From assembly GCF_051201015.1 (NCBI RefSeq), contig NZ_JBPEHI010000014.1: a stretch of 64,000 nucleotides of DNA; one strand, given 5' to 3'. The notes under the pieces were generated by a model. That model made no database searches. It saw only the letters and a list, made by a program, of their open reading frames with translations, and was not told the origin of the DNA. Source of the DNA: Petrimonas sulfuriphila. Its GTDB lineage: Bacteria > Bacteroidota > Bacteroidia > Bacteroidales > Dysgonomonadaceae. The translations under genes and the position numbers were made by a program. Shown here piece after piece: positions 52,136 through 60,824 of this stretch (within the stretch, counting starts at the first letter, position 1; each line of letters begins with the position of its first letter).

Positions 52136-53467
52136 TTATCTTCTTCTCATGTTTCTCATCATCGCCTTTCCTCCGCCTGATGTCATTGCACGCATCATCT
52201 TCCGGGTCTGGTCGAACTGCTTGATCAGGTTGTTGACCTCCTGCACGTTAGTCCCGCTCCCTTTAGCTATACGTGCTCTACGGCTTCCGTTCAGAATCTC
52301 AGGATTGGTCCTTTCTTGAGGAGTCATGGAGCGGATGATGGCTTCGATGTTTTTGAAAGCGTCATCGTCAATATCCAGGTCCTTTATCTGTTTTCCTACA
52401 CCCGGGATCATCGAAGCCAGGTCTTTCAGGTTGCCCATCTTTTTGATCTGTTGAATCTGTGCGATAAAATCGTTGAAGTCGAACTGATTTTTGGCGATTT
52501 TCTTTTGCAAGCGGCGGGCTTCTTCTTCGTCGTATTGCTCCTGCGCTTTTTCAACCAACGAAACAATATCACCCATACCGAGAATCCTATCGGCCATACG
52601 TTCCGGATGGAAAACATCAATAGCATCCAGTTTTTCTCCCGTTCCTACAAATTTGATGGGTTTGTTTACCACCGAACGGATGGATAAGGCTGCACCTCCG
52701 CGAGTGTCTCCGTCGAGCTTGGTAAGGACAACGCCGTTGAAATCCAACCGGTCGTTGAATTCTTTTGCCGTATTCACGGCGTCCTGACCGGTCATGGCAT
52801 CTACCACGAACAGTATCTCTTGCGGATTTACTGCATTTTTGATGGCGGTAATTTCCGTCATCATCGCCTCATCTATAGCCAGCCGGCCAGCGGTATCTAT
52901 GATCACCAGGTCTTTTCCGTGTTGCTTGGCATACTGAACGGCGTTCTGAGCAATCTTAACCGGATTCTTATTCTCTTCTTCGGAATAAACCGGCACGCCG
53001 ATTTGTTCTCCCAGTATCTTCAACTGTTGAATGGCAGCAGGGCGATATACGTCGCCGGCAACCAAAAGCGGATTTTTTCCCCGTTTCGATTTCAGCAAGC
53101 TGGCAAGCTTCCCCGAGAAAGTGGTTTTTCCGGAACCCTGTAGTCCAGACATCAAAATGATAGCCGGACTGCCTTTGATGTTGATGTCGATAGCGGTTTC
53201 ACCCATTAAAAGGGCCAATTCATCGTGAACGATCTTTACCATCAACTGATGCGGCTTCACTGCTGTCAGCACGTCCTGCCCAAGAGCTTTTTGACGGACA
53301 CTTTCAGTAAACTCCTTGGCGGTCTTGTAGTTTACGTCGGCATCGAGCAGGGCGCGGCGAACATCTTTCAACGTTTCAGCAACGTTAATTTCGGTGATCT
53401 TTCCTTCACCTTTGAGTATCTTAAACGACCTTTCCAGTCTGTCACTTAAATTTTCGAACATAGCCAT
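52136..53467 (-). CDS. ffh: Signal recognition particle protein Ffh
   Basis: A 443-residue SRP54 protein (441 if the second Met at 53461, MFENLSD, is the start). It has the N domain (1-90), the GTPase G domain with GLQGSGKTTFSGKL (about 110), DTAGR (about 191), TKLDGD (about 250), and the methionine-rich M domain ending MMRAMTSGGGKAMMRNMRRR. Bound to 4.5S RNA it brings ribosomes making membrane proteins to the receptor FtsY. A -7 box TATCTTTG lies on the - strand at 53493-53500. The 4.5S RNA gene is not in the window. Confidence 0.97.
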   Translation of the reverse strand: MAMFENLSDRLERSFKILKGEGKITEINVAETLKDVRRALLDADVNYKTAKEFTESVRQKALGQDVLTAVKPHQLMVKIVHDELALLMGETAIDINIKGSPAIILMSGLQGSGKTTFSGKLASLLKSKRGKNPLLVAGDVYRPAAIQQLKILGEQIGVPVYSEEENKNPVKIAQNAVQYAKQHGKDLVIIDTAGRLAIDEAMMTEITAIKNAVNPQEILFVVDAMTGQDAVNTAKEFNDRLDFNGVVLTKLDGDTRGGAALSIRSVVNKPIKFVGTGEKLDAIDVFHPERMADRILGMGDIVSLVEKAQEQYDEEEARRLQKKIAKNQFDFNDFIAQIQQIKKMGNLKDLASMIPGVGKQIKDLDIDDDAFKNIEAIIRSMTPQERTNPEILNGSRRARIAKGSGTNVQEVNNLIKQFDQTRKMMRAMTSGGGKAMMRNMRRR

Positions 53468-53616
53468 TTATCCTGTTTTTTTTATTGGGATACAAAGATA
53501 AGCAAAAAAAGTAAAATTTTTTTCTGTTCCCTGAATCAAAAGAAATTGCGGTCATTTTTTGGAAATAACACTTTCTCTTATTATCTTGTTGCTTTAACAC
53601 TTAAGTATTTAGAATT

Positions 53617-54897
53617 ATGAAAACAAATCATCTGCTCTTATTTCTTATGCTTCCGTTTTTACTTGCCTGTGAAGGCGAAAGAATCGATTTTTCAATCATA
53701 AACAGAAGCATCAGGGTGAATGCCTGCATTGACGGTGTGAGGACACGGGTTTCTAACGATACCTGGACTGAAGGGGATGCTATCGGGATTTATATGGTTA
53801 CGGCCGGAAATGGGCTTACCGAAGGATCCGTTCGAGCAAAAAATGCGAAATACGTAACGGAGGGCGACGGAACTTTCAACCCTATTGCCGTTTCACACGA
53901 TGTGAAGTTTCCAATTGACGGGACAAACGTGGATTTTATTGCCTATTACCCCCACGGAACTGTTAGCGCGGCTTTTGAATATGCAGTCGATGTGACTGAT
54001 CAGACTGACCCGTCTGCGATTGACTTGTTGTATGCAGACAATGCCACAGATTTAAATAAGAACTCTCCATCCGTCGATCTCTCTTTCACTCATCAGTTAT
54101 CGAAGCTGGTCGTTTATCTTAAAACCATCGACGGATCGGCTTTGATGAACACTGCAGTAACGATAAAAGGAACCAATACCCAGGGAGTGTTCTCCCTGGC
54201 GGACAAGTCGCAAACAGCTTCAGCAAAAGGAGATATTGCGATGAGAATGAGTGACGACGGAGTATCTGCCGAAGCCATTGTCTTGCCTGCTGAAAGCCTG
54301 GCGGATGCAACCCTGGAGATCATTAACGGGGAATATGGTTATGTTTATGATTTGAACAGCTCAACAATCATCACCTCATTCAAGTCGGGATATAAATACA
54401 CCTATACGATTGAGTTGGATACACGTTATCCGCTCAGCGCAACGGCCACCATCGCCGATTGGCTGGATGTGCCAGGTGAAACGGCAACGGTGCCGAAAGA
54501 TTTCAAGGTATATAAACCCGTGGGGGAGGGAACCCCGGAAAATCCATACACCCTTGAAGATGCCCGGAATATATCGCCGGCAAGTGGGGTTTGGGTAAAA
54601 GGATTTATCGCAGGATATTATACCGGCAATACAGTCACTTCTTTTACCAACGACCTGACCGATAGCACCAAGATCAAAATAACCTCCCTCGCTTTAGCCG
54701 AATTGCCCGGTGAAACGAGCGGATCAAAGACATTCCCTGTATCCCTTCCTTTGGGAGAAATCAGGGATAGACTGAACCTGAGAACACACCCGGACAACCT
54801 GGGCAAAGAGGTGAAGATAAAAGGAAATATCAGTACCTATTACGGTGCGACGGGTTTGGCGAATGTTACCGCTTATGCATTTATTGTTGATCATTAG
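53617..54897 (+). CDS. Fimbrillin-family lipoprotein with DUF6359-like C-terminus
   Basis: A 426-residue lipoprotein precursor with Cys18 (LLAC) and EGE after it. The N-terminal body fits the fimbrillin pattern (RTRVSNDTWTEGDAIGIYMVTAGN with Arg44, FPIDGTNVDFIAYYPHG, LLYADNATDLNKNSPSVDLSFTHQLSKLVVYLK). The C-terminus (about 310-426, GTPENPYTLEDARN... VWVKGFIAGYY... KEVKIKGNISTYYGATGL) resembles DUF6359, an OB-like domain found at the end of Bacteroidales secreted proteins. It stands alone, away from the fimbrial operon at 37-47 kb, and may be a separate adhesin. The role is unknown. Confidence 0.78.
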   Translation: MKTNHLLLFLMLPFLLACEGERIDFSIINRSIRVNACIDGVRTRVSNDTWTEGDAIGIYMVTAGNGLTEGSVRAKNAKYVTEGDGTFNPIAVSHDVKFPIDGTNVDFIAYYPHGTVSAAFEYAVDVTDQTDPSAIDLLYADNATDLNKNSPSVDLSFTHQLSKLVVYLKTIDGSALMNTAVTIKGTNTQGVFSLADKSQTASAKGDIAMRMSDDGVSAEAIVLPAESLADATLEIINGEYGYVYDLNSSTIITSFKSGYKYTYTIELDTRYPLSATATIADWLDVPGETATVPKDFKVYKPVGEGTPENPYTLEDARNISPASGVWVKGFIAGYYTGNTVTSFTNDLTDSTKIKITSLALAELPGETSGSKTFPVSLPLGEIRDRLNLRTHPDNLGKEVKIKGNISTYYGATGLANVTAYAFIVDH

Positions 54898-55052
54898 TAT
54901 ACAGCTAAATACTAGAACTGTACATGTTTTGTGGAACGCCTATGCTATGAAACAGGCATGATCGGATATGCTGTCCGATGAAACTTAAATTGTTTCGGTT
55001 TTCAAAACAAAAACAGGTTTTGGGCTGTTTTATCGGGTAAAAAAATATCTGT

Positions 55053-55175
55053 ATGGGCAAGACTGCTTGCAAAGAAAAAGATTTTGAAGAAGCCAAAGAG
55101 CCGAAATACGTTTGTAAGAAATGTGGAGCAAAGGTTAAGAAGGAAAAACAAGCCTGTAAACCCAGGAAAATTTAG
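55053..55175 (+). CDS. 40-residue zinc-ribbon-like protein
   Basis: A short frame MGKTACKEKDFEEAKEPKYVCKKCGAKVKKEKQACKPRKI (in pieces: MGKTACKEKDFEE, then AKEPKYVCKKCGAKVKK). It has a CxxC pair (Cys21, Cys24) and Cys6 and Cys35, enough for one zinc site, with 14 lysine residues. Proteins like this are common and short in Bacteroidales genomes, but I cannot name one with a known function. It lies in a 423-nt gap between the fimbrillin-like gene and the RND operon. Confidence 0.7.
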   Translation: MGKTACKEKDFEEAKEPKYVCKKCGAKVKKEKQACKPRKI

Positions 55176-55320
55176 CGGGCTCTCGAGTTTGATTTATTGA
55201 TTTTCGTCGATGAATTTGTCCGGTCTGTCGATTTTGAATTTTAAAAAAGACTAAAAAGAACGTCCGCTTCCTCTTTTTGTGGCTTTTAATCGCTAAATTT
55301 GGCCAAATTTGGACTGAAAA

Positions 55321-56439
55321 ATGAAAAAAAACGCCAAAATTTCACTATTTACAGTTATTGGTTTACTGATTTTGGGAATGGCTTTTTTCCCGAAAATAAA
55401 ATCGCTTTTTTCTTCCGGTAATCCACAAACAGAAAATCAGGGACCGCCTAGAGGGGGTGGCGGAGGAGGAGCAGGAAGGCAGCAGTTGAGTGTGACTGCC
55501 ATGGTCTTGCAACCGCAGGTCCTGCGAAGTGACCTCTATATTGCCCGGGGCATTTTATTGCCCGAGGAAGAAGTTGACCTCACTTTTGAAACCTCCGGTA
55601 AGATTACCCATATTTATTTTCGAGAAGGGTCGTTTGTTACTCAGGGAGCCTTGCTCGCCAAGGTAAACGATGCCCCTTTACAAGCCGAATTAAGAAAACT
55701 TCAGACGCAGCTTCCTTTGGCGCAGGATCGGGTTTACAGGCAGGGGACACTGCTCGAAAAAGATGCCATCAGCCAGGAGACGTATCAGACGGTAACCACT
55801 GAACTGGAAAAGTTGAAGGCCGATATCGACCTGATTGAATCTAGAATTGCTCAAACCGAGTTAAGGGCGCCGTTCAGCGGAGTTATCGGATTGCGCCAGG
55901 TAAGTGTGGGAGCATATGCATCACCTGCAGTGATCGTTTCAAAACTGACGAAAATTTCGCCGTTGAAGCTGGAATTCTCCATGAACGAAAATCAAGTCAG
56001 TCAGATACCTCCCGGAGCAAAAATAACCTTTACGGTAGCCAACGACCTAACGACATATGAGGCAGAGGTATATGCCGTGGAATCGCAGTTGGATCCCAAG
56101 ACGCTGACGTTGAAAGCCCGCGCACGCTATGCTAATCCGGGCGGGAAGCTGAAACCGGGCATTTCTGCCTCCATTCAGACATTAATAAGCGAAATTCCCG
56201 ATGCCATAGTTATTCCGAGCATCTCAAGCATTACCGAAATGGGAAGGGATATTGCCTACATTTATAAAAACGGGCAGGCACAGGAAGTAGAGATAACCAA
56301 AGGGTACCGGACAGCATCTTCCGTACAGGTGCTTTCCGGACTATCTGCCGGAGATACATTACTTACAACCGGTGTGATGCAGTTGAGAAACGGACTGCCG
56401 GTAATAATTTCAGAAATAATTTCCAAACCAACGGACTAA
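55321..56439 (+). CDS. RND efflux periplasmic adaptor
   Basis: A 372-residue membrane fusion protein with an N-terminal membrane anchor (about 8-26), a glycine-rich linker (RGGGGGGAGRQQ, about 45), and the adaptor domains: lipoyl-like half (EVDLTFETSGKITHIYFREGSFVTQGALLAKVND, about 84-117), a coiled-coil hairpin (about 118-170), the second lipoyl half (LRAPFSGVIGLRQVSVGAYASP, about 181) and beta-barrel/membrane-proximal domains. It links the RND pump to TolC. It has no lipobox Cys. The pump gene starts 4 nt later. A -7-like box lies at 55294-55301. Confidence 0.93.
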   Translation: MKKNAKISLFTVIGLLILGMAFFPKIKSLFSSGNPQTENQGPPRGGGGGGAGRQQLSVTAMVLQPQVLRSDLYIARGILLPEEEVDLTFETSGKITHIYFREGSFVTQGALLAKVNDAPLQAELRKLQTQLPLAQDRVYRQGTLLEKDAISQETYQTVTTELEKLKADIDLIESRIAQTELRAPFSGVIGLRQVSVGAYASPAVIVSKLTKISPLKLEFSMNENQVSQIPPGAKITFTVANDLTTYEAEVYAVESQLDPKTLTLKARARYANPGGKLKPGISASIQTLISEIPDAIVIPSISSITEMGRDIAYIYKNGQAQEVEITKGYRTASSVQVLSGLSAGDTLLTTGVMQLRNGLPVIISEIISKPTD

Positions 56440-56443
56440 CAGT

Positions 56444-59400
56444 ATGACCTTATCCGAACTCAGTATAAATCGTCCGGTTTTAGCCACGGTGTTGGTGCTG
56501 ATCATCATCATTTTCGGGGTGATCGGATATACCAGCCTGGCCGTACGCGAGTATCCCAACGTGGATAATCCCATCATTACGGTATCCGTGGGGTATCCCG
56601 GTGCAAATGCCGAAGTGATCGAGAACCAGATTACAGAGCCGTTGGAACAAAACATCAACGGGATCCCTGGTATTCGCTCGCTGATGAGCCAAAGCAGCCA
56701 GGGAAACTCGAGAATAACTGTTGAGTTTGAATTGAGTGTTGATTTGGAAACGGCGGCCAACGATGTACGCGACAAGGTTTCCAGGGCTATGCGATATTTG
56801 CCTCGTGATGCGGATCCTCCAACGGTTGCCAAAGCCGATGCCGATGCCGACCCGATTATGCAGGTTACGGTCGAAAGCCCCACACGCTCGCTGTTGCAAT
56901 TGTCCGAAATAGCCGAGCTTACCGTGAAGGAACGTTTGCAGACCATCTCCAACGTGAGTGCGGTGGAGATTTGGGGAGAAAACCGGTATTCGATGCGCTT
57001 GTGGCTCGATCCGGTAAGAATGGCATCCTATAACATTACCCCCATGGATGTGAAAAATGCCCTGGACAGGGAAAATATTGAACTGCCGGCCGGAAGCATC
57101 GAGGGAGACCATATTGAGCAATCTATCCGCACCATGGGGCTGATGCAGACCCCTGAAGAGTTTAACAACATGGTGATTATCGAGGACGATTACCGGATCG
57201 TAAGGTTTGGCGATATCGGAACGGCAGAACTGGATACGGAAAACCGGAAAAATATCCTCAGGCGTAACGGTATACCTATGGTCAGCTGTGTGATCATTCC
57301 GCAACCCGGGGCCAATCAGATTGTGATTGCCAACGAGGCTGCATTGAGAATAGATCAGATGCGCAAGGACTTGCCTGAAGATATTAAGCTCGATGTCGCT
57401 TTCGATAATACACGGTTTATCCGTGCGTCCATCTCCGAAGTGCAAACGACGGTTTTGGTTGCTTTTGTGCTGGTGGTGCTGGTAATCTTCCTCTTCCTGA
57501 GAAATACCCGTGTAACGCTTATTCCCACACTGGTTATCCCCATCTCGCTTATCGGGACATTCTTTATCATGTATTTGGCGGGATTTTCCATCAACGTGCT
57601 TTCCATGCTTGCGGTGGTGCTTTCCGTGGGACTGGTGGTGGACGATGCCATCGTGGTAGTAGAAAACATTTATGCGAAAGTGGAACAGGGAATGTCTCCT
57701 AGGGATGCGGCTGTGGAAGGTTCGAAAGAGATATTTTTTGCCGTTATATCCACGACCATTACGCTGGTCGCCATATTCTTTCCGATAATCTTCCTGGAAG
57801 GAATGACGGGACGCTTGTTCAGGGAGTTCAGTATCGTTATTTCGGGAGCGGTAATAATTTCGTCTTTTGTTGCACTGTCCTTTGTTCCGATGCTCTCGTC
57901 GAAACTGCTGAAAAAGAAAGAAAAACACGATAGGATCTATGAAAAGACCGAGAAGTTCTTCCAGGGAATGAATGCTTTTTACAATAGGTCGCTGAAGGCG
58001 TTTCTTCACCGCAGGTGGTTGATTTATCCGGTTATTGGGGTGGCATTGGTGCTTATTGTAGTTTTGTGGAATACCATTCCGGCAGAGATGGCTCCCCTGG
58101 AAGACCGATCACAAATTATGATCCGGACTTCTACCCCAGAAGGGGCGACTTTTGAGTTTACAAGAGATTATACCGAAGGTATTTCACGAATTGCAGATTC
58201 CGTGGCCTGGGAAAGAGAATCAAACATTACCATGATCAGGGGTACTTTCGGAATGGTCCGGCTTGTTTTACCGGACATTAAGGAGCGCGAAAGAAGCCAG
58301 ATGGAAGTGGCCGATGCGTTGTCTGCTGCGGTTAGAAACCAGACTGCAGCCCGTGCGTTTGTGCAGCAGCAGTCCACTTTTGGCGGCCGTCGTGGCGGGA
58401 TGCCTATCCAGTATATCTTGCAAGCGCCCAACATCGAAAAACTTCAGGAGTTTATCCCTCCATTTATGGAAAAGGTGAATCAAAGCCCTTATTTTCAGAT
58501 GGCCGACGTCAACCTGAAGTTCACCAAGCCCGAAACCCGGATCGTGATCGACAGGGATAAGGCAGCTTTGCTGGGCGTAAGCACCCGCGATATCGGGCAA
58601 ACCTTGCAATATGCATTAAGCGGCCAGCGCATGGGTTACTTTTACATGAACGGAAAACAATATCAGGTGCTGGGAGAAATAAACCGTCAGCAACGGAACA
58701 CACCGCTTGATCTGAAAACCATCTACCTGAAAAATTCCTCGGGACAGATGATCCAAATGGACAACCTGGTCAAACTCGAAGAAACCGTTGCTCCCCCGCA
58801 GTTGTACCGATACAACCGGTTTAACTCAGCAACCGTTTCAGCCGGCTTGGCACAAGGGTATTCGCTGGGCGAAGGGTTGGAAGAGATGGACAGGATTGCG
58901 GCAGAAGTGCTGGACGAAACCTTTCGGACGGCGCTGGAAGGCGAATCGAGAAACTTTCGTGAAAGCTCTTCCAGTTTGCTTTTCGCTTTCGGGCTGGCCA
59001 TCATACTTATTTTCTTGGTATTGGCCGCACAATTCGAGAGTTTCAAAGACCCGTTCGTAATTATGCTTACCGTTCCGTTAGCTGTTTTTGGCGCCTTGCT
59101 CTTTATGTGGTTGTTTGGGGTTACCATGAATATTTACAGCCAGATCGGGATCATTATGTTGATCGGTTTGGTCGCCAAGAACGGAATCCTTATCGTTGAG
59201 TTTTCCAACCAGCGTCAGGCAGCGGGAATGAACAAGTACGACGCGGTGATGGGCGCCTCCATCCAGCGTTTACGCCCGATATTAATGACAAGTATATCCA
59301 CGATACTGGGATTGTTGCCGCTGGCAATGGCTACCGGAGAAGGAGCCAACGGACGTATTGCAATGGGTATTGCCGTAGTTGGCGGCATGCTTATTTCCAC

Positions 59401-59497
59401 ACTGTTAACGTTGTTTGTCGTTCCGGCCATGTACATGTATGTATCCACCAGTAGAAAATCGAAAACAAAAGAAAACATCGAAGTTCAACATGTTTAA
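56444..59497 (+). CDS. RND multidrug efflux pump (HAE1 family)
   Basis: A 1017-residue inner-membrane transporter of the AcrB/HAE1 family with 12 membrane segments. Motifs seen are LSELSINRPVLATVLVLIIIIFGVIGYTSL at the N-terminus, the proton-relay region VLSVGLVVDDAIVVVENIY (about 394-412, with the Asp-Asp pair), LRNTRVTLIPTLVIPISLIGTF (about 349), and the second-half LMLIGLVAKNGILIVEFSNQ (about 903). It exports drugs or other compounds by proton antiport, together with the adaptor and TolC. Its end overlaps the tolC start by 8 nt. The substrate is not evident. Confidence 0.95.
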   Translation: MTLSELSINRPVLATVLVLIIIIFGVIGYTSLAVREYPNVDNPIITVSVGYPGANAEVIENQITEPLEQNINGIPGIRSLMSQSSQGNSRITVEFELSVDLETAANDVRDKVSRAMRYLPRDADPPTVAKADADADPIMQVTVESPTRSLLQLSEIAELTVKERLQTISNVSAVEIWGENRYSMRLWLDPVRMASYNITPMDVKNALDRENIELPAGSIEGDHIEQSIRTMGLMQTPEEFNNMVIIEDDYRIVRFGDIGTAELDTENRKNILRRNGIPMVSCVIIPQPGANQIVIANEAALRIDQMRKDLPEDIKLDVAFDNTRFIRASISEVQTTVLVAFVLVVLVIFLFLRNTRVTLIPTLVIPISLIGTFFIMYLAGFSINVLSMLAVVLSVGLVVDDAIVVVENIYAKVEQGMSPRDAAVEGSKEIFFAVISTTITLVAIFFPIIFLEGMTGRLFREFSIVISGAVIISSFVALSFVPMLSSKLLKKKEKHDRIYEKTEKFFQGMNAFYNRSLKAFLHRRWLIYPVIGVALVLIVVLWNTIPAEMAPLEDRSQIMIRTSTPEGATFEFTRDYTEGISRIADSVAWERESNITMIRGTFGMVRLVLPDIKERERSQMEVADALSAAVRNQTAARAFVQQQSTFGGRRGGMPIQYILQAPNIEKLQEFIPPFMEKVNQSPYFQMADVNLKFTKPETRIVIDRDKAALLGVSTRDIGQTLQYALSGQRMGYFYMNGKQYQVLGEINRQQRNTPLDLKTIYLKNSSGQMIQMDNLVKLEETVAPPQLYRYNRFNSATVSAGLAQGYSLGEGLEEMDRIAAEVLDETFRTALEGESRNFRESSSSLLFAFGLAIILIFLVLAAQFESFKDPFVIMLTVPLAVFGALLFMWLFGVTMNIYSQIGIIMLIGLVAKNGILIVEFSNQRQAAGMNKYDAVMGASIQRLRPILMTSISTILGLLPLAMATGEGANGRIAMGIAVVGGMLISTLLTLFVVPAMYMYVSTSRKSKTKENIEVQHV

Positions 59498-60824
59498 ATT
59501 AAAGAGATTCGCTCTTCCGGCTATTGTGCTTCTGCTCCCTTTTTTATCGGCTGCACAGGCAGTTATAGATTTAAATGAAGTGATACGTATCGGGTTGGAG
59601 AACAACTACGACCTGAAAATCAGCAGGAACGAACAACAGATTTCCGACAATAACCTGACGTTGGGTAATGCCGGATTCCTTCCTTCAGTGGGACTGAATT
59701 CAGGGTATAGTGTTCGGGAAAACAACTCCGATCAGTTTCCGGCCGATGGAGGCGAGGCAGTCACGACAAAAAACTCCGTGACACAAACGCTTGATGCCGG
59801 ATTAAACCTGAACTGGACCATTTTTGAAGGATTCAAGGTCCAGACAAACTATAAACGCCTGCAGGAACTGAAATCGGTGGGCGAACTGAATACTCAGCTG
59901 GCGGTGGAGAACTTTATTGCCGATATTTCGGCTGAATACTACAACTATGTTCAGCAAACGTTACGCATGCGGAATTTACGCCAGGCGCTGAACCTGTCAC
60001 GTGAGCGGCTGCGAATAGTGGAAGCGCGTTACCAGATAGGTTCACTCTCCCGGCTCGACCTGCAGCAGGCGCGCGTGGATTTTAATACCGACAGCTCGCA
60101 ATTGATTCAGCAATACGAGGTTTTGCACAGTTCGCGCATTCTGTTGAATGAGATGATGGGTACAGGTAATGTTGAACAGCATTTTATGGCTGCCGATACA
60201 ACCATCTCGTTTGACCCGATGCTATCTAAACCGGCACTTTACGACAACATGATGAAAGTAAATACGGCACTGCTCCTGACCGAAAAAAACAAGGTGCTGA
60301 GTGAACTCGATTTGAAAACGCTGCAAAGCCAGAATTATCCTTACCTGAGGCTGAACGGCGGATACGGATTCACACACTACGACTACACCAAAGGGAATTT
60401 CGACAAGCAGCGGACCTGGGGCCCTACGGTAGGGGTTACGCTTGGTTTTACCATTTTCGACGGGTTTAATAGGAGTCGTGAACAGAAAAATGCACGGATC
60501 CGGATAGACAACCGAGAACTTCAGGTGGAAAGGCAGAAGCTTATGCTGCAAAGCGATTTTGCCAATATGTGGCTTGCCTATCAAAACAATATACAACTCA
60601 CTAACCTCGAAAAGGAAAGCCTGGAAAATGCGCAGATCAACTACGAGATTGCGATGGACAGGTACAAGCTGGGCGACCTTTCGGGGATTCTGTTGCGTGA
60701 AGCACAGGTAAGCTTTCTTCAGGCCGAGCAGCGATTACTCACCGCACAGTACCGCACCAAACTTTACGAAATTTCATTGTTACAGATCAGCGGAAGGATA
60801 GGGGAGTACCTGTCAACTCATTGA
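59490..60824 (+). CDS. TolC-family outer-membrane efflux protein
   Basis: A 444-residue OEP/TolC-family protein from the ATG at 59490 (an earlier in-frame ATG at 59415 is inside the pump gene). The signal peptide (about 1-20) leaves Gln21 as the mature N-terminus. The two OEP halves are seen: IDLNEVIRIGLENNYDLKISRNEQQISDN (about 25) to about 230, and the second half up to MDRYKLGDLSGILLREAQVSFLQAEQRLLTAQYRTKLYEISLLQISGRI at the end. It forms the trimeric channel through the outer membrane. Its end overlaps the convergent nfnB gene by 12 nt. Confidence 0.93.
   Translation: MFKLKRFALPAIVLLLPFLSAAQAVIDLNEVIRIGLENNYDLKISRNEQQISDNNLTLGNAGFLPSVGLNSGYSVRENNSDQFPADGGEAVTTKNSVTQTLDAGLNLNWTIFEGFKVQTNYKRLQELKSVGELNTQLAVENFIADISAEYYNYVQQTLRMRNLRQALNLSRERLRIVEARYQIGSLSRLDLQQARVDFNTDSSQLIQQYEVLHSSRILLNEMMGTGNVEQHFMAADTTISFDPMLSKPALYDNMMKVNTALLLTEKNKVLSELDLKTLQSQNYPYLRLNGGYGFTHYDYTKGNFDKQRTWGPTVGVTLGFTIFDGFNRSREQKNARIRIDNRELQVERQKLMLQSDFANMWLAYQNNIQLTNLEKESLENAQINYEIAMDRYKLGDLSGILLREAQVSFLQAEQRLLTAQYRTKLYEISLLQISGRIGEYLSTH

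Noticed and set aside
56480..58009. A 509-residue frame on the - strand inside the RND pump gene
   Set aside because: Composition is His/Arg-rich without domains; it mirrors the codon pattern of the pump on the other strand.
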